The notes beneath the pieces are model-generated. The model was not told where the DNA came from. It saw only the letters and a program-made list of their open reading frames with translations, and ran no database searches. From NCBI GenBank assembly GCA_037576195.1, contig CM075101.1:1612001-1676000 (forward strand): a stretch of DNA of 64,000 bases. Direction: 5' to 3'. The translations under genes and the position numbers were made by a program. Below are positions 12,901-23,900 of the stretch, piece after piece. The DNA comes from Phytoseiulus persimilis. Its lineage: Eukaryota; Arthropoda; Arachnida; Mesostigmata; Phytoseiidae. Each line of letters opens with the position of its first letter. The first letter of the stretch is position 1.

Positions 12901-13397
12901 TCAGTCTTGTCTTTCTCGATTCAGCTTACCCTGGACAAGGAACCGCAAATCCTAATTTGCTCAGTCCAGATTTCCCTGCGCAGATGACGAGGAAGAACTC
13001 ATTCAAGGTATGAGGTATCAAATTCACCGAGATGGGCTTGATCCGGATTCGACGATTCGGATCCGGCCTCCAGAACCTCGATCCAAATCCGATTCCAGAT
13101 TTAGATGTCTATGTGGATTCGAATCCGACCAAGATTCGGATCCAGATTCGAGGATGGATTCGAGTCTGGATTTGAATTCGTTTTTGGATTCAGGAGTGGA
13201 TTCGTCGGGAAATCCAATAAATCCGAATTATTCTGGATCGTCGTATTTGAATCATGCCCATCTCTGCAAACCCAAGCTCTGGAACCGACTGAGATAAGAC
13301 GTGCCAACCTGGAAGCAAAGAACTCCAATCGTTCACATTAATTTCACAGGAGAGCACGTTACCTAGATCACGAGAACCGTCGCCCGGTCCCAGATGA
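9930..13397 (+). CDS. SBK-type serine/threonine protein kinase (nine exons)
   Basis: A 352-residue protein kinase close to the SH3-binding-domain kinases (SBK1 family). Exons: 9930-10091, 10832-11011, 11202-11354, 11428-11540, 11634-11738, 11831-11926, 12301-12419, 12925-13007, 13350-13397; all junctions are GT-AG and phases agree. The glycine loop GSGDYG is at residues 36-41, the ATP lysine is K58 in VALKAVPK, the catalytic loop HRDVRAEN runs from 148 to 155, and DFG is at 170-172. A YYFAQEVAPLGDLW stretch in exon 2 matches the SBK hallmark FAQEYAPAGDL. The usual lysine two residues after the catalytic Asp is Arg (R152). The activation segment ends CPPE rather than APE, yet the other key residues are present, so activity is likely. 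SBK kinases are cytoplasmic and poorly characterised; substrates cannot be read from sequence. The short C-terminal tail is Ser/Pro-rich. The first intron is 740 bp. An upstream non-coding exon is possible. Confidence 0.9.
13025..13245. repeat. degenerate GGATTCGAATCC-type repeat in kinase intron 8
   Basis: About 200 bp built from variants of GGATTCG, GATCCGG and GATTCGAATCC, spaced mostly by multiples of three. Because the unit is nearly its own reverse complement, both strands are free of stops and read as Asp-Ser/Pro repeats on one frame. It lies wholly inside the last intron of the SBK-type kinase, between the GT at 13008 and the acceptor at 13349, so it is not expected in the mature mRNA. 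Confidence 0.6.
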
Positions 13398-14472
13398 GAC
13401 GGAGCTTTTGAATGCGCTCAATCCCTCCCACTCGAAGAAGCGACATCCTCCGAAGCTGCTTGGGAGTTATTCTGCAGCAGTTGTTCATGGTTATTCATCT
13501 CATCATTCGGTCACCGCCAACAGGGATTCCGTCATCTCATTGCTCCGTTTGTTAGCGAGTTCTCCTGGCTGCCATAATTTTATAGTCTCGGAAATTGGGC
13601 GTGAGCTCTGAGCTCAAGCCGCCTCAATCGTTCGGAGAATCATCGTTATCCAACAGTGATCGAAAACCTGATTTCGGTCTCTACGCAACCTTCTCTGAAT
13701 CGCTCTTGATCATTCGAGGAAATCTGAAGAGACGCTTCCCGTCGCACTAGAAAGATCCCTCCGTCAGTAGGGCTTCAAATTTTGGAAGATGATGACGAAC
13801 GGAAACGAAAGCAGGCCCTGAAAAACGATCGGTTTCTGTCTCGTACTCCAACGTCGTGGAGCAAGATTATGGAACCTGACCATCATGACCAGCTTCTGAC
13901 TGAGCTCGACCAAGATCTGGATCAGTTCGAATGTGAGGTCCTCATCAAGACATGATACGAGCGAAATTGGTCTCGGGGACACCGACAGCCAGGTGTCTGG
14001 TTTGAATTGGCTCCTTTGGAGGGAACTTTCCGAATACGAGGGTCACAAACATGAGAGCTCGAAAATGAATCGATTTTTCCGCGAACAAGATGGTCCTGTT
14101 TTGATAGGGTCTGGCGCACAATGATAAAAAATGCCTGCTCGAGCGTTTGTTGCAGAACCAGATGTTCCTCCAGGTGGGAGAAATCTACGTTCCCAGAAAA
14201 TTGAGTACAGCAGCTTGGGAGCAGACACGCTGGACGTACAGAAGACTCCTGGAACCACTGGATGTACTAGCCATCCACTCATGCTTACAAAACGATTGAG
14301 TCCGGTAGTTTTTCGTCTTCCATCTCGAAGTGAACTGGATATTCCATCTGGATCTGTGCTTCTGAGCACGCAACAACACCCCCGAATTCCCCTCCTAGGG
14401 AGCTGTTTCGTTCATCACTCGCCCGGGCAACATAGCCCCGCTAAAAGCTCCCTCCGGAGGCATTTATAACAA
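13398..14472. other. intergenic DNA after the kinase gene
   Basis: No gene is recognised. Several open frames of 60-110 codons overlap on both strands. I see no clear AATAAA signal just after the kinase stop, so the 3' end of that transcript is not placed. Confidence 0.4.
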
Positions 14473-14820
14473 CAGTCGGTACGAGCAAGGGGGCCATGCC
14501 CCCCCCCCCCATGATATTGGGCTCTTCCAAACTCTTCCATGATATTGGGAAGGGTTGATTATATTCTACTTTGATGGACGAGAAAGTTCCACAAAGATTC
14601 AGTCTTATCAGGGAAGTTCTCACAGGTTTGAAAACCATGTTGATTGCGTCATGAAAATCTCGAGACGATGATCATCATCGGCATCATCATCACATCCTTG
14701 CACATAAATAATTTGCGGAAACCATAGGTTTAGCAGAAGGCTCTGGTCAGAAATTCCTCCCCACCCGAAATCCCATCGCTTGCAGTGAAAATGTTCCCAT
14801 GTCAGGGGTGGCACTACCTT
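14473..14820 (+). mobile_element. degraded non-autonomous DNA transposon, copy B
   Basis: This is the second copy of the family at 3660-3967, in opposite orientation. It starts CAGTCGGTACGAGC, followed by a G-run, CCATG and a run of twelve Cs (14499-14510), a layout typical of 'CAGTGGCGTAC...GGGGCC' elements. The shared core centres on 14618-14652. The two copies are well diverged, so the insertions are old. The right border is not certain. Confidence 0.55.
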
Positions 14821-15479
14821 GGCCGCGGGATGGGGGAGCATTGGGTCAGCCTATTCAGGGCGCCATCAGCTGAGAGCAAACTCCTTTCCGCATCGTAGAC
14901 GCCGGCAATGGAAATAATAGGGAGCGTATCCTTTGCGGAGAAACAAGCCTCTCTTGCAGAATCACGCCAGTGGCCTTGACAGTTATTGAGATGGGAATGA
15001 AAATCCGCATTATACGGTAACTCAGGCAAATCCTGACCGGCGAGATTTCACAGAGTTCCGAGGATGAATATGACCTTTCATCCACAAGCACGACTTATTG
15101 GTTAACATGCTCTGAGGCTTTCGGTTCCTCATCCAGGCAGCACCTGAAAATTCAGCGCTCGCTCACGCACACAGATTCTAATGAATATTCATTATAATCA
15201 GGAATCTGAAGTGCACCATGCAATCTAATCCTTAAATGGTCTCCATGAATATTCATGTCACGAATGTGCGGTCGCGGATTCCTTAAATATTCAATATATA
15301 GGGCGTGGAAATAGCAATGAGTGAATATCAAGTGGAAGTAGGGTGCAATTGAATTTACCGGAATCAACGGCATCTCAGTCCGAACCTGCAAGTGCATGAA
15401 TTCCGTTGCGACCAGCTCAGGCCTATGAGAGGTGGTCGAAGATGGGACACGGGAAGTTCGAAATACAGAGACTTTCCGA
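14821..15479. other. unassigned stretch
   Basis: AT-richer sequence with several ATGAATATTCAT-like words near 15180-15310. No gene is recognised. Confidence 0.4.
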
Positions 15480-15696
15480 GCCCGGACTCGTTTCAATTGT
15501 AACTCTGTCCATTCGCGTAATCTTCCCGGAAATCAGAAAGTGATGGATAGTGGATCTTGAGCCGGTCATTTTGACTCTGTGTTGGAGTTGATATGATGAT
15601 TCCGGCAAGGAAGTAGTTTCAGAAACGACTCTTGTTTTCGAGGTCTTCCATAGAGGTACCAGGGACACGTCGAATGCTATCGGATCGGAGTCGCCG
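15480..15696 (-). pseudogene. decayed fragment of an unknown coding sequence, copy 1
   Basis: Read on the minus strand, this matches 17320-17545 at the protein level. Both carry a SDP..DVSL..L.KTSK segment, a hydrophobic LAGI....STPT segment and a HFLIS.KI.R...VT..T segment. Many of the differences between the copies fall on third codon positions, which points to shared coding ancestry. In this copy the hydrophobic segment lies in a different frame from its surroundings and is interrupted by a TGA, so it is probably non-functional. The family is unknown to me. Confidence 0.45.
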
Positions 15697-17319
15697 GGGT
15701 CGGTTTAGACGCATAAAATGAATTTACGGTAACGGAGCAGGATAGCTCGTGGCTGACGACCCGACGCCAGAGCGACTCATTGCGGGACAACTCGTCGCCG
15801 GACGGTTCGTCTCCATAGGTCCGACATTTCTATCAGGTCCACCCAATGCGATGAATGTTCGGGAATATGTGCCAGTCGCTCCATCTACCCACCGAGTTCG
15901 ACACGGGCAACTAGATTGACGAACCAACATGGCAATCACCAGCTTGCCAAACGAGCCATTCCGGCGAGACCTAGGCAGTTTTTACTCTCAAAGATCCTCG
16001 ATCCCGGCGATATCTCGATTCACGCATGGCTTCCTTCTCTTGGAGGATGAGGCTGCTGATTTCGGAAAGAGAAAACACAGAGATTCGGTGATCATTATCC
16101 GCAATGAAGCTTATCCTCTCACCAAAATCATCGCTGCACTTCAGTGGATTGATGTATCATGTGGCACTCCCACGGTTTGATTGCACTCAAGCGAGCGTGC
16201 TGCACACTGGTCAAGGAATCTTTATCTTATTCCAACCTTGAATAAGCCGGTGGGGATGTTGATTGATTGATTACTAGTTCGTTCCAGCGGCGGTGAACCA
16301 ATCTTTCACTGGTCCCGAGTATGTGAGTTCACTGTTAAGACTCAGTCGGATGGATGGTAACAGCGATAGCCAGTGCAAACTTCGGAGCCAATCCTTCAAG
16401 ATACTCGACAGCGGTGAAGATGTCGAAATGTATTACTTTCTTCGCAAGAAACAGTGTATTTTCTTCTTGTCTCCGAGGCGTGCCGAGGTTCCCTACTTGG
16501 AAACAACGTTGTACAGCAAGCTCCCGGCAGCTTCGGTGACGCTTCGAGGCGACAGAGCAAAACCCTGGTCTGATCGACATACTACTTCTATCAAATGAAT
16601 AGGGAAGGAACACTTCGATCTCGCTGATATTTCCCCAGCACGTGGGAGGGTCCTAGGACTATATTTTAAGGTACTTACCGGAGTGGCCACTCGTCGGGAA
16701 GTGACACTTCGAGTACCAAAATCACAGAAGCGATCGACCGATCTTGAATCCTATGACGTAAATGGCGAGAGCATTCCAAAAAGTTGTCAATCGGCGCTGT
16801 AGCCCCCGTGGTTCTCGAGATATGACGATTTTAAGTTTTTTTTTCCCAAGACTTGACTTGATTGTTTCTAGCGAACGGAAGATCGCTGGAGGTTGAAACT
16901 TGCCGTGGTAGCTCCCCTCCACGTCGGGATGCCTCAGTGTAATTTTCAGCGAAATCCGTGGACCATGGACAGAAACCGCCCAGACCCTTTGAGTATTTGC
17001 GAGGCGACAGGGAGTGTTACTGAAGCAATACCGAAAGGTGATTCCGGGACACTTCTGAGGGCTGGCTGAGAGGTTCAGCCGGAAAACAAAAGACCCTTTG
17101 AGTATCTATTTTGTGGGAAATTACATAGGAAATGGCAAAGTTATCCGGATATTGAGTTGCCGGGTCGATCCGACGGTTTTCGCCCTCGGTTCCTAAAAGC
17201 ACCCCTAACACCCAAGAAATTTTCGATACGAACGCTCGCTATTTTACGATCAGTCAAAGATAACTTCATCCGGTCTTCTCACTAGTGGCCGGCTTCCTTC
17301 AACGCATCAAACGCGATCT
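15697..17319. other. unassigned stretch between the two coding fossils
   Basis: About 1.6 kb with open frames of 60-100 codons on both strands (for example 15929-16180 plus and 16335-16613 minus). None is recognised. It could belong to the same unknown gene or element as the flanking copies, but nothing shows this. Confidence 0.35.
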
Positions 17320-17545
17320 CGGTGAGTCCGACCCGGTGAAAGACGTTTCCCTTATCGCTCTCGAGAAGACATCGAAAAGAGGGTCGTTTTGTGAGCCCCT
17401 CCTGGCCGGAATTTTACTCGCATCCACTCCAACAACCAAGACCACCGAAATGACCACCTCGAAATCCTCTGTCGACCACTTTTTGATTTCAGATAAAATT
17501 TCAAGAATTGCCAACGTTACGGTCAACACAAATCGGTCTCAGCAA
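17320..17545 (+). CDS. fragment of an unknown coding sequence, copy 2
   Basis: Plus-strand partner of 15480-15696. This copy keeps one frame open through the whole homologous region (open frame 17285-17575), including KDVSLIALEKTSK, a hydrophobic stretch LLAGILLAS and HFLISDKISRI. No start exon, signal sequence or known domain can be seen. It may be an exon of a living gene or only the better-kept of two relics. Orientation is head-to-head with copy 1. Confidence 0.35.
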
Positions 17546-18307
17546 CTCCGGACTCGCAAATGCGACCCTATATAGTATCAGCCCGAATAAGTGCCACCTG
17601 TTTGTATCATTGGTACCTTTCACCGAAAGCTCTACCCGGACGCTACTCCCATAAGATCTCATCGGTGCAGTATAATAAAGATGAACTCCAATTGAATGTT
17701 CGTGATTGGTGAAGATTGTGCTTCAAAAATGACTGAAACGTTTGACTCTTGCAGCTGCAGTGGACAGCAGCTCGTAATGGCTCTCCACAATGCTGCGATA
17801 GAGACCTGCAAATGAAAGCAGCCCCTATGGAATCGAACATCGGAGAACACATCCACTCTAGTTTCAACGTTTAGGAAAAAGCCGTCCTCCCAACATGAGA
17901 GACCGCACGATTCAGAGTTCGTTTCAGTAGCCGATGGTGCTCAAAAGTCATCCAAACGAGGTTGCGCCTCTGATTCCACTGTGACGGTCTTGCTCATCTG
18001 GTACTTTCACTCCAAAGTCACCAATCATGCACCTTTGCACAACGTATTGACTCCAAAAGCTGCGCTGCGCTCAACTGTATGCTGGATGAGTGGGGAGCGG
18101 CTCGAACCTACTCAGATGAGAAGCGCACTACCGGGATACCTTCGCGGTGCCTGCCTGATTTCTTTCGTCCTTGGGATTATCCTGAGCAAGTTCTTGACAC
18201 TCGTTGGTAACCATACTGGGAGCCCCAATGATAGGAGTCGACGGTCTTGATTATCCCTTAGGGGATTCTATAGAAGCCTGAAAAACGGTTAATCTGTTCT
18301 GTCTAAC
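17546..18307. other. unassigned stretch
   Basis: No gene or repeat recognised; only short overlapping open frames. Confidence 0.4.
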
Positions 18308-18345
18308 CACTGGCGTGCGGAGGGAGGGGGGGGAGGCTGAGCCGC
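18308..18345. mobile_element. possible transposon terminus (CACTGGCGTGCGGAGGG)
   Basis: CACTGGCGTGCGGAGGGAGG followed by a G-run resembles the ends of copies A and B (CAGTGGCGTAC plus GC-rich homopolymer). I could not find a matching far end, so this is only a possible third member of the family. Confidence 0.3.
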
Positions 18346-18779
18346 AACGGGCGGCACCATTCAGGGGGTGGCATTCTCGGGCGGTGAATAAGAGCTGATG
18401 GAGCTCCCTGAGCGAAGTCACTCGAGACCCCTCGAAGGGCTCGTACCTCTGTCGAGAGATCGGACCAGATAAGCTTGGGAACGCCGCATGAGAACGGAAG
18501 GATTGCGACTTTTTATTTCTGATCGTGCTCCACAGCGCGCTCGCTGATTTGCGCGGCCGCGATCCCCCATTCTCGCCCTCTCCATTTTCAAAATTCGTTG
18601 AGGTTGCGGAGAGGGCTTGACCTACGTGTTCGAGCGCCATTTGTGGCGCTTCCCACGTGCCCGAACTTGCCCATTCTCGATCCGACCTGCTGTACCCTCC
18701 GGAGGAGCGCGTGTGCTCTGTCGTGCGATAAGGAGCTGAGTCCAGAAATTTGTACTTCTTTGGATCGAATAATTCAAGA

Positions 18780-19135
18780 CAGTGGTTCTCAACCTTTCGG
18801 GGCCCGTGCTTCCCCCGTCGCAGAATCCGAGTGAGGAGACCAACAATATGTCGCCGACGTTTATCTCGACTGCCGGATACCATCTAATTTTATGATGTCC
18901 ACAGATCACACAAGATTGGCCACTGAGTAAGAGTCGTGAAGTCCTGACTCCTCATTCGTAGGTATCTAAGTACTGTGACGTGGCCCGAGAAAGTCTACCA
19001 TGGCCGCCCAAAAGACCGTCGTGGCCCCTATTGGACCACATAGCTCCAGGAAGTGGCGTCGCGAACCTCCATGATGCCCGCCTCGGATTCGATGCCCTCC
19101 TCGCCACGCTACTGGCTTTAGGTTGAGAATCACTG
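18780..19135. mobile_element. short hAT-like non-autonomous element
   Basis: The left end starts CAGTGGTTCTCAACCT and the right end is the reverse complement of CAGTGATTCTCAACCT, giving 16-bp terminal inverted repeats with one mismatch. This is the well-known CAGNG(G/A)TTCTCAACC terminus of hAT transposons. The flanking octamers, ATTCAAGA (18772-18779) and ATTTCGGA (19136-19143), agree at five of eight positions, consistent with a decayed 8-bp target duplication. The 356 bp in between has no transposase. It is probably a MITE-like derivative. Confidence 0.7.
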
Positions 19136-19143
19136 ATTTCGGA

Positions 19144-20960
19144 GATGGGCGCTCGATTCGAGCAGTTCCATAGATAGCTCGAAAAATCGACAGGCGGCAA
19201 AAGCGATCCCCGCGCCGGGGGCATCAGAGCGATGTGTGCCCCTGTCTGACGTTAGCTCAATAGATTCACCTGTACAAACGAAGTCACTCAACCAATGGGA
19301 CCATCTGGGATGTCATGGATCATGCCGAGCTCTAGCATTAAGAACAACCATGCAACGCTCTCGAACAGAACTTCGATGAGTCTTAGCAGGTCAAAGCAGA
19401 ATCCAACAGTGTTAATCGCATCGGACGTCAGAGAATTGCGATTCTTTCCGCCGAGATTCGCAATGACTCCTCTGGTCATAGTGGAGAGCACTTGCCCATG
19501 CTCATCGAAGCAGTTGAAAGATCCTTAACTGTTTATACCACGAGCACAAACAGCATGGTCTCTTCTCTTAACGAGTTCTCTTCATTTTTTCGGAGAATTC
19601 AGAAGATATATTCGATGTCATCCACCATCGTGGCTTCAGAAGCTGTTGACCCGCATTCGTATTTGACCCGATGCAGACACGTACATGAAATTCTTACCCG
19701 ACATACTAAGTTGCCCGGAACGCAAAGCGCCGACGAAGAGCGGCATAGTTCGTTTGCTGACTGGTCCGCAAACGGGGTTCAGCCAGAAACTGACACGCGA
19801 CCATCCGCCGACGAGCTCCGGATTTCGGGAATCCGTTTCAACCTTGGATTGCTGTATCCATGCGATTGCTATTCCTGGGAATTATGCTTCGTTCCAACGG
19901 AGAGACTGAGGAAATCGAGCCTCGGTCTTTGTATGCCTGCGACGAGAAGGACAGCCGAATGAAGTGTCGATCGTCGCGCAGAGGACGAGGTTAAATATTT
20001 TGAACATCGTTCGCAGTTGTGTTATCTCAGGAAATAATCTTTGAAGTTCGTTACGCATGAACCCACATACGTCAGGATGCCTCCATAAGAACCGAACGGA
20101 GGTCGGTCAGCGAGTGCGATGTGCATTATTGCTATCCCCAGGGACGCTCTGCGAAATGGCAGTGCTAGGGATTTCCGTCGGCGCTGAGTTGGAGTCAATG
20201 ACCGCTGATCAAGTTGCCAGAATTCACAGGGAGCATCAAAAAAGCTTATCCGAGAAGAATTTTCGAAGTAAGATTACGTCGAGCTCTGTTAAAAGCCTTC
20301 ACGACCTTTGACTCTTTTGGTATGAGTATCGTACCCTGTTTGATGCCCTATGCTCCGTGGCACTCTCCCCGGATCAGCAGATCTCCATGGGCGATTCCGA
20401 CCGGAGGTATTTCTCGAAATAAATCCATCCAGCGGCGACGATCTTCGGGATCCCTTGAGGCAAATTGGTCGGAATTCATTCAAACTCTCTGTTTCCCTTA
20501 AATTTCAGAGCCGCCGCTCTGAGATAAAGTCGGATGGCGGTTCACCTCAGGCAACCAAACGGAGGGGACATTGACGTCCGCGTTTGGAAAAATCTCAAGC
20601 GAGCGGCTCAGCGTCTCGGCGACTTCTCCGTTACCGACAAGCAGCCGTTACGAAGTCGAGTCATTCTCCTGACTGAAGAACTCTCTCCCTCGTTTCCCGT
20701 TTGAAGAAAAGTTTGCTTGGCGCATCTTCAATCTTCAGCTGGAATCGGGACCCGTTTGCCAGCTCTGAACTGCGTTCCACTGTGGTGCCAGTGGCGAACA
20801 ACCTCTCATTCAGTGAACGTTACTAATATGAACGGCGGGTGTCAAAATTACGGAGTTTTGCTACCTTCTTGAACGACGGTATAATTGATTATTTCGTGTC
20901 GTGGATTATTATCCCAATCCGTTCGTCTGGAATTAGTTCAGTTGGGATCCCGTCGGGAGA
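19144..20960. other. unassigned stretch upstream of masquerade
   Basis: The longest frame is 156 codons (19492-19962, plus). A 56-codon ATG frame at 20535-20705 looks well composed but is not recognised. On the minus strand, 19288-19491 encodes a leucine-rich hydrophobic stretch that might be a decayed membrane-protein exon. Nothing here is firm. Confidence 0.35.
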
Positions 20961-23900
20961 ATGCTTCGGACGTCGATTTTCTCGATCGTTCTAGTGCTAA
21001 ACTATGCGGTTTCGAGCAGCGGTCAAGACACCAGTGCTCTGATTACCGGTGAGTGTTTCCTGTGTTTAACAGTCAACTGATGCATAAAATATTTGTTCGT
21101 GGTTTGGGCTGTCCCGCTGCTTACTCCTCGTTTCGGATGAGTGACTACACGTTCGGTGTCGCTCCGAGAAGCAATCAGACTAGAAACTTGTATCGATGAG
21201 GAGAATCCGCTTCTGCGGAACACTTCGAGCTGTAGGAGCGGATCGCGAAATACCACGTCTGCGAGGCTCTGGGTCACGAGAGCGTGAAAAGAGAGTCGGA
21301 TGCCACATTGTCGGTGCTGGAACGGGATTGATGGCGGGGCTTTGTCATCACCACTGTCGAGCTTCCCGCGTGATTGTAGCGACAGCGTTGCTCCCGCTGT
21401 CTGACAGCTAACTAAAAGAGCCAAACCCTCGTTGTAGGCATATTGAGCAGTCTAACATCCACGAGTAAAGATCGAGGCTGTCCTGGGGAATGCGTGCACG
21501 CAATCACCTCTCTGCTGTGCGAGCGAATTCTCGCCGACGGTCAGTGTGGTGCTGCGTACCTACGCTGCTGTGTTACCTCGGGGGGTACAACCGCGAAGGA
21601 TGTCAAGCCGCTCCTTGAGAATCCCTCGGAAACTCAGCCCCAAACCGCTTTAGATGCCAACGCGACCGAGGGAGCTTTAGGTAGGGCGTGACTCTGCCAG
21701 ATTGGAGCTGGCGTTCTGCAAAAACTGCGACTCGCATCGAAACGCGATCGGATACTTCTTTCTATCAGCTGTATCTAGAGAGTTCCGCTTCGATTCCAGA
21801 CAAACGGGTCGAGCCGGATGTACCGATTGAAACGATCACGGCTTCAAACGCATCGCATACTCGAGAAGAGAATTCCAAATCTCAAGATGAATCTGCTGAA
21901 TCTACCGAATCCAGCTGTCCAGGATCCTGTGTCTCAGAGTCGTTCTCGTCATATTGTAAGACCCCGATACCAGAAGGCCGTTGCTCCGATGGCTCGATCT
22001 GTTGCGCTCAAGAAGATTCTCAGAAAATCATCGAGAAGAAGTCTGGAAATGCGATTGAATGCCCGGGGAGCTGTGTTTCATCGTTCCTCAGTCTGCTGTG
22101 CGACAAAGTTGATTACACCGCGACGTGCTCATCCGGTGGTTCTTGCTGCCTGAATTCCGAACCAACGACGACAGCTCCCCCCACGCCTCCACCTTTCCAG
22201 CAGTGTCCCGGAAGATGTCTCCCCAATTTCATGCACAACACATGTCGGGGACAGGGGAGGTACGTCATCAGTTCAGCAACTAATTGTCCCCCAGCCACCA
22301 TCTGTTGTTCCGGCGCTCCGAACGAGGTCTATCCGAACGATCGCGGACCCGACGGACCCGGAATCATCCTCACAGGACCGAACGGCGTTCGTCCCCCTCC
22401 GTTCCCACCGTCGTCGGCTTTCAGTTTACCTCAGCTGAGCAATTCTCAATCTCAGGCCCCCTCTCAGCCGTCATTGGGATCCGTTGGACCTTCGAACGCA
22501 CCTTCCTCGAATGGCGGGGAAATGTTCGGAGTGCCGAGACCAATGCAGCAGGAGGAGACTGTTGGACCCATAACGAGCGCGGAGCTTGTCACGAAAATAG
22601 CGAGTACCATCCATTGTCCGGGCAGCTGCATAGGCTCCCTGATGAAGTTCACCTGCTTCGGATCGAACAACATTTATCCTCATTTCAAGTGCACGGATGG
22701 TTACGCCTGCTGTGCTGATACTGGAGACGCAAAACGCATCCTCGGCAACGCGATAATCCTCTACCAAGTAGGATCTCTCGGGCCACCGGAGCACTCGATC
22801 CCGCTCAGCGAGCCTGATAGGCCACTGTTCGAGCCTCGACCCCCGGCGGGAAGCTATCCCGCCGTCGAAACGAATAAGCTGAACCCAGCGAGTGAGCCCC
22901 AAGAATCGCAGCTGCAGCCGGTCAATGTCCGAGTTCCACCGGCTCATCATGGCTACTTGCACCCTCCTCAATCGAACCAACATCAGAACAAAGGGGGACC
23001 GTCGGCGCCTCAAGGTGGATTCGTGCCTGCGTTCAGACCGTCGAATAATGTGCAGCAATCCAAAGCAGAGCTCCCACCTCAAGAGAGCGCTCCTTCGGAA
23101 GCCTCACCTCCGAGCTTGCCTCAGGGATCACAACCTGTCTTGAAGCCGGTGCCGACATCGCCAATCTCGAGCACAAGAACACCGTCAGCCGGGCCCTTCA
23201 TCAATGAAAACCCGAAAACTCCATCATTCCAAATCAACGTTCCAAATAGGGGGACTTTCCTGGGCAGCAAAAATTTCAATCGTCCCTTCAAGCCTCTAGT
23301 GCCCTCGAACTCGGGAAGAATCTCCCCGCCGGTCCTGACAAGCGGGGGCTTCGTGCCGGCGTCGACACCTCCCGTCGAACTGTCTGTGCCGATCTCGAAC
23401 TCAGCGGATACAACGAGGAAAGCTCCCAACGTTCCGAAAAGTAAGCGCTCGCTGACCTCCGAGAATTTAGCCGCGAAATTTACACTTCCGTTGGAAGTTC
23501 CCTCCCGTTCTCCTTTTAATGTGCTCTAAAATTTACAGCGCCGCAGAAGGATTCCCTCAGTTGCGGCCGGAAGGGAAGCTATCGTCAGCAACGGGTGAGA
23601 ACTCGCACTGACACTTATCTCATCATTTCACAGTTTTGAGAACGTGGATCTTGGCGGCAACCCCTGGCCAGTTTAGTTGGATTCCGCCAACGTCCTCTGG
23701 AGGTAGCCCTCTGTAGAGAATTACACGGTCCGCTTTCCAGCTGATATCGAGAGCTCTTCACCTTCCATAGGTGATCGGTGGCAAAGACGCTCAACCCGGA
23801 GAATGGTGCTGGCAGGCAGCCATTTATAACGACAAGGGACAGTACGTGTGTGGAGGTGCCCTCATAGGACCGCAATGGATTGTCACCGCTGCGCACTGTG

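Noticed and set aside
18251-18883. A 210-codon minus-strand open frame
   Set aside because: Part of it is the hAT-like terminal repeat read in translation (KVENHCL), and the rest is low-complexity and unfamiliar. It is not a gene.
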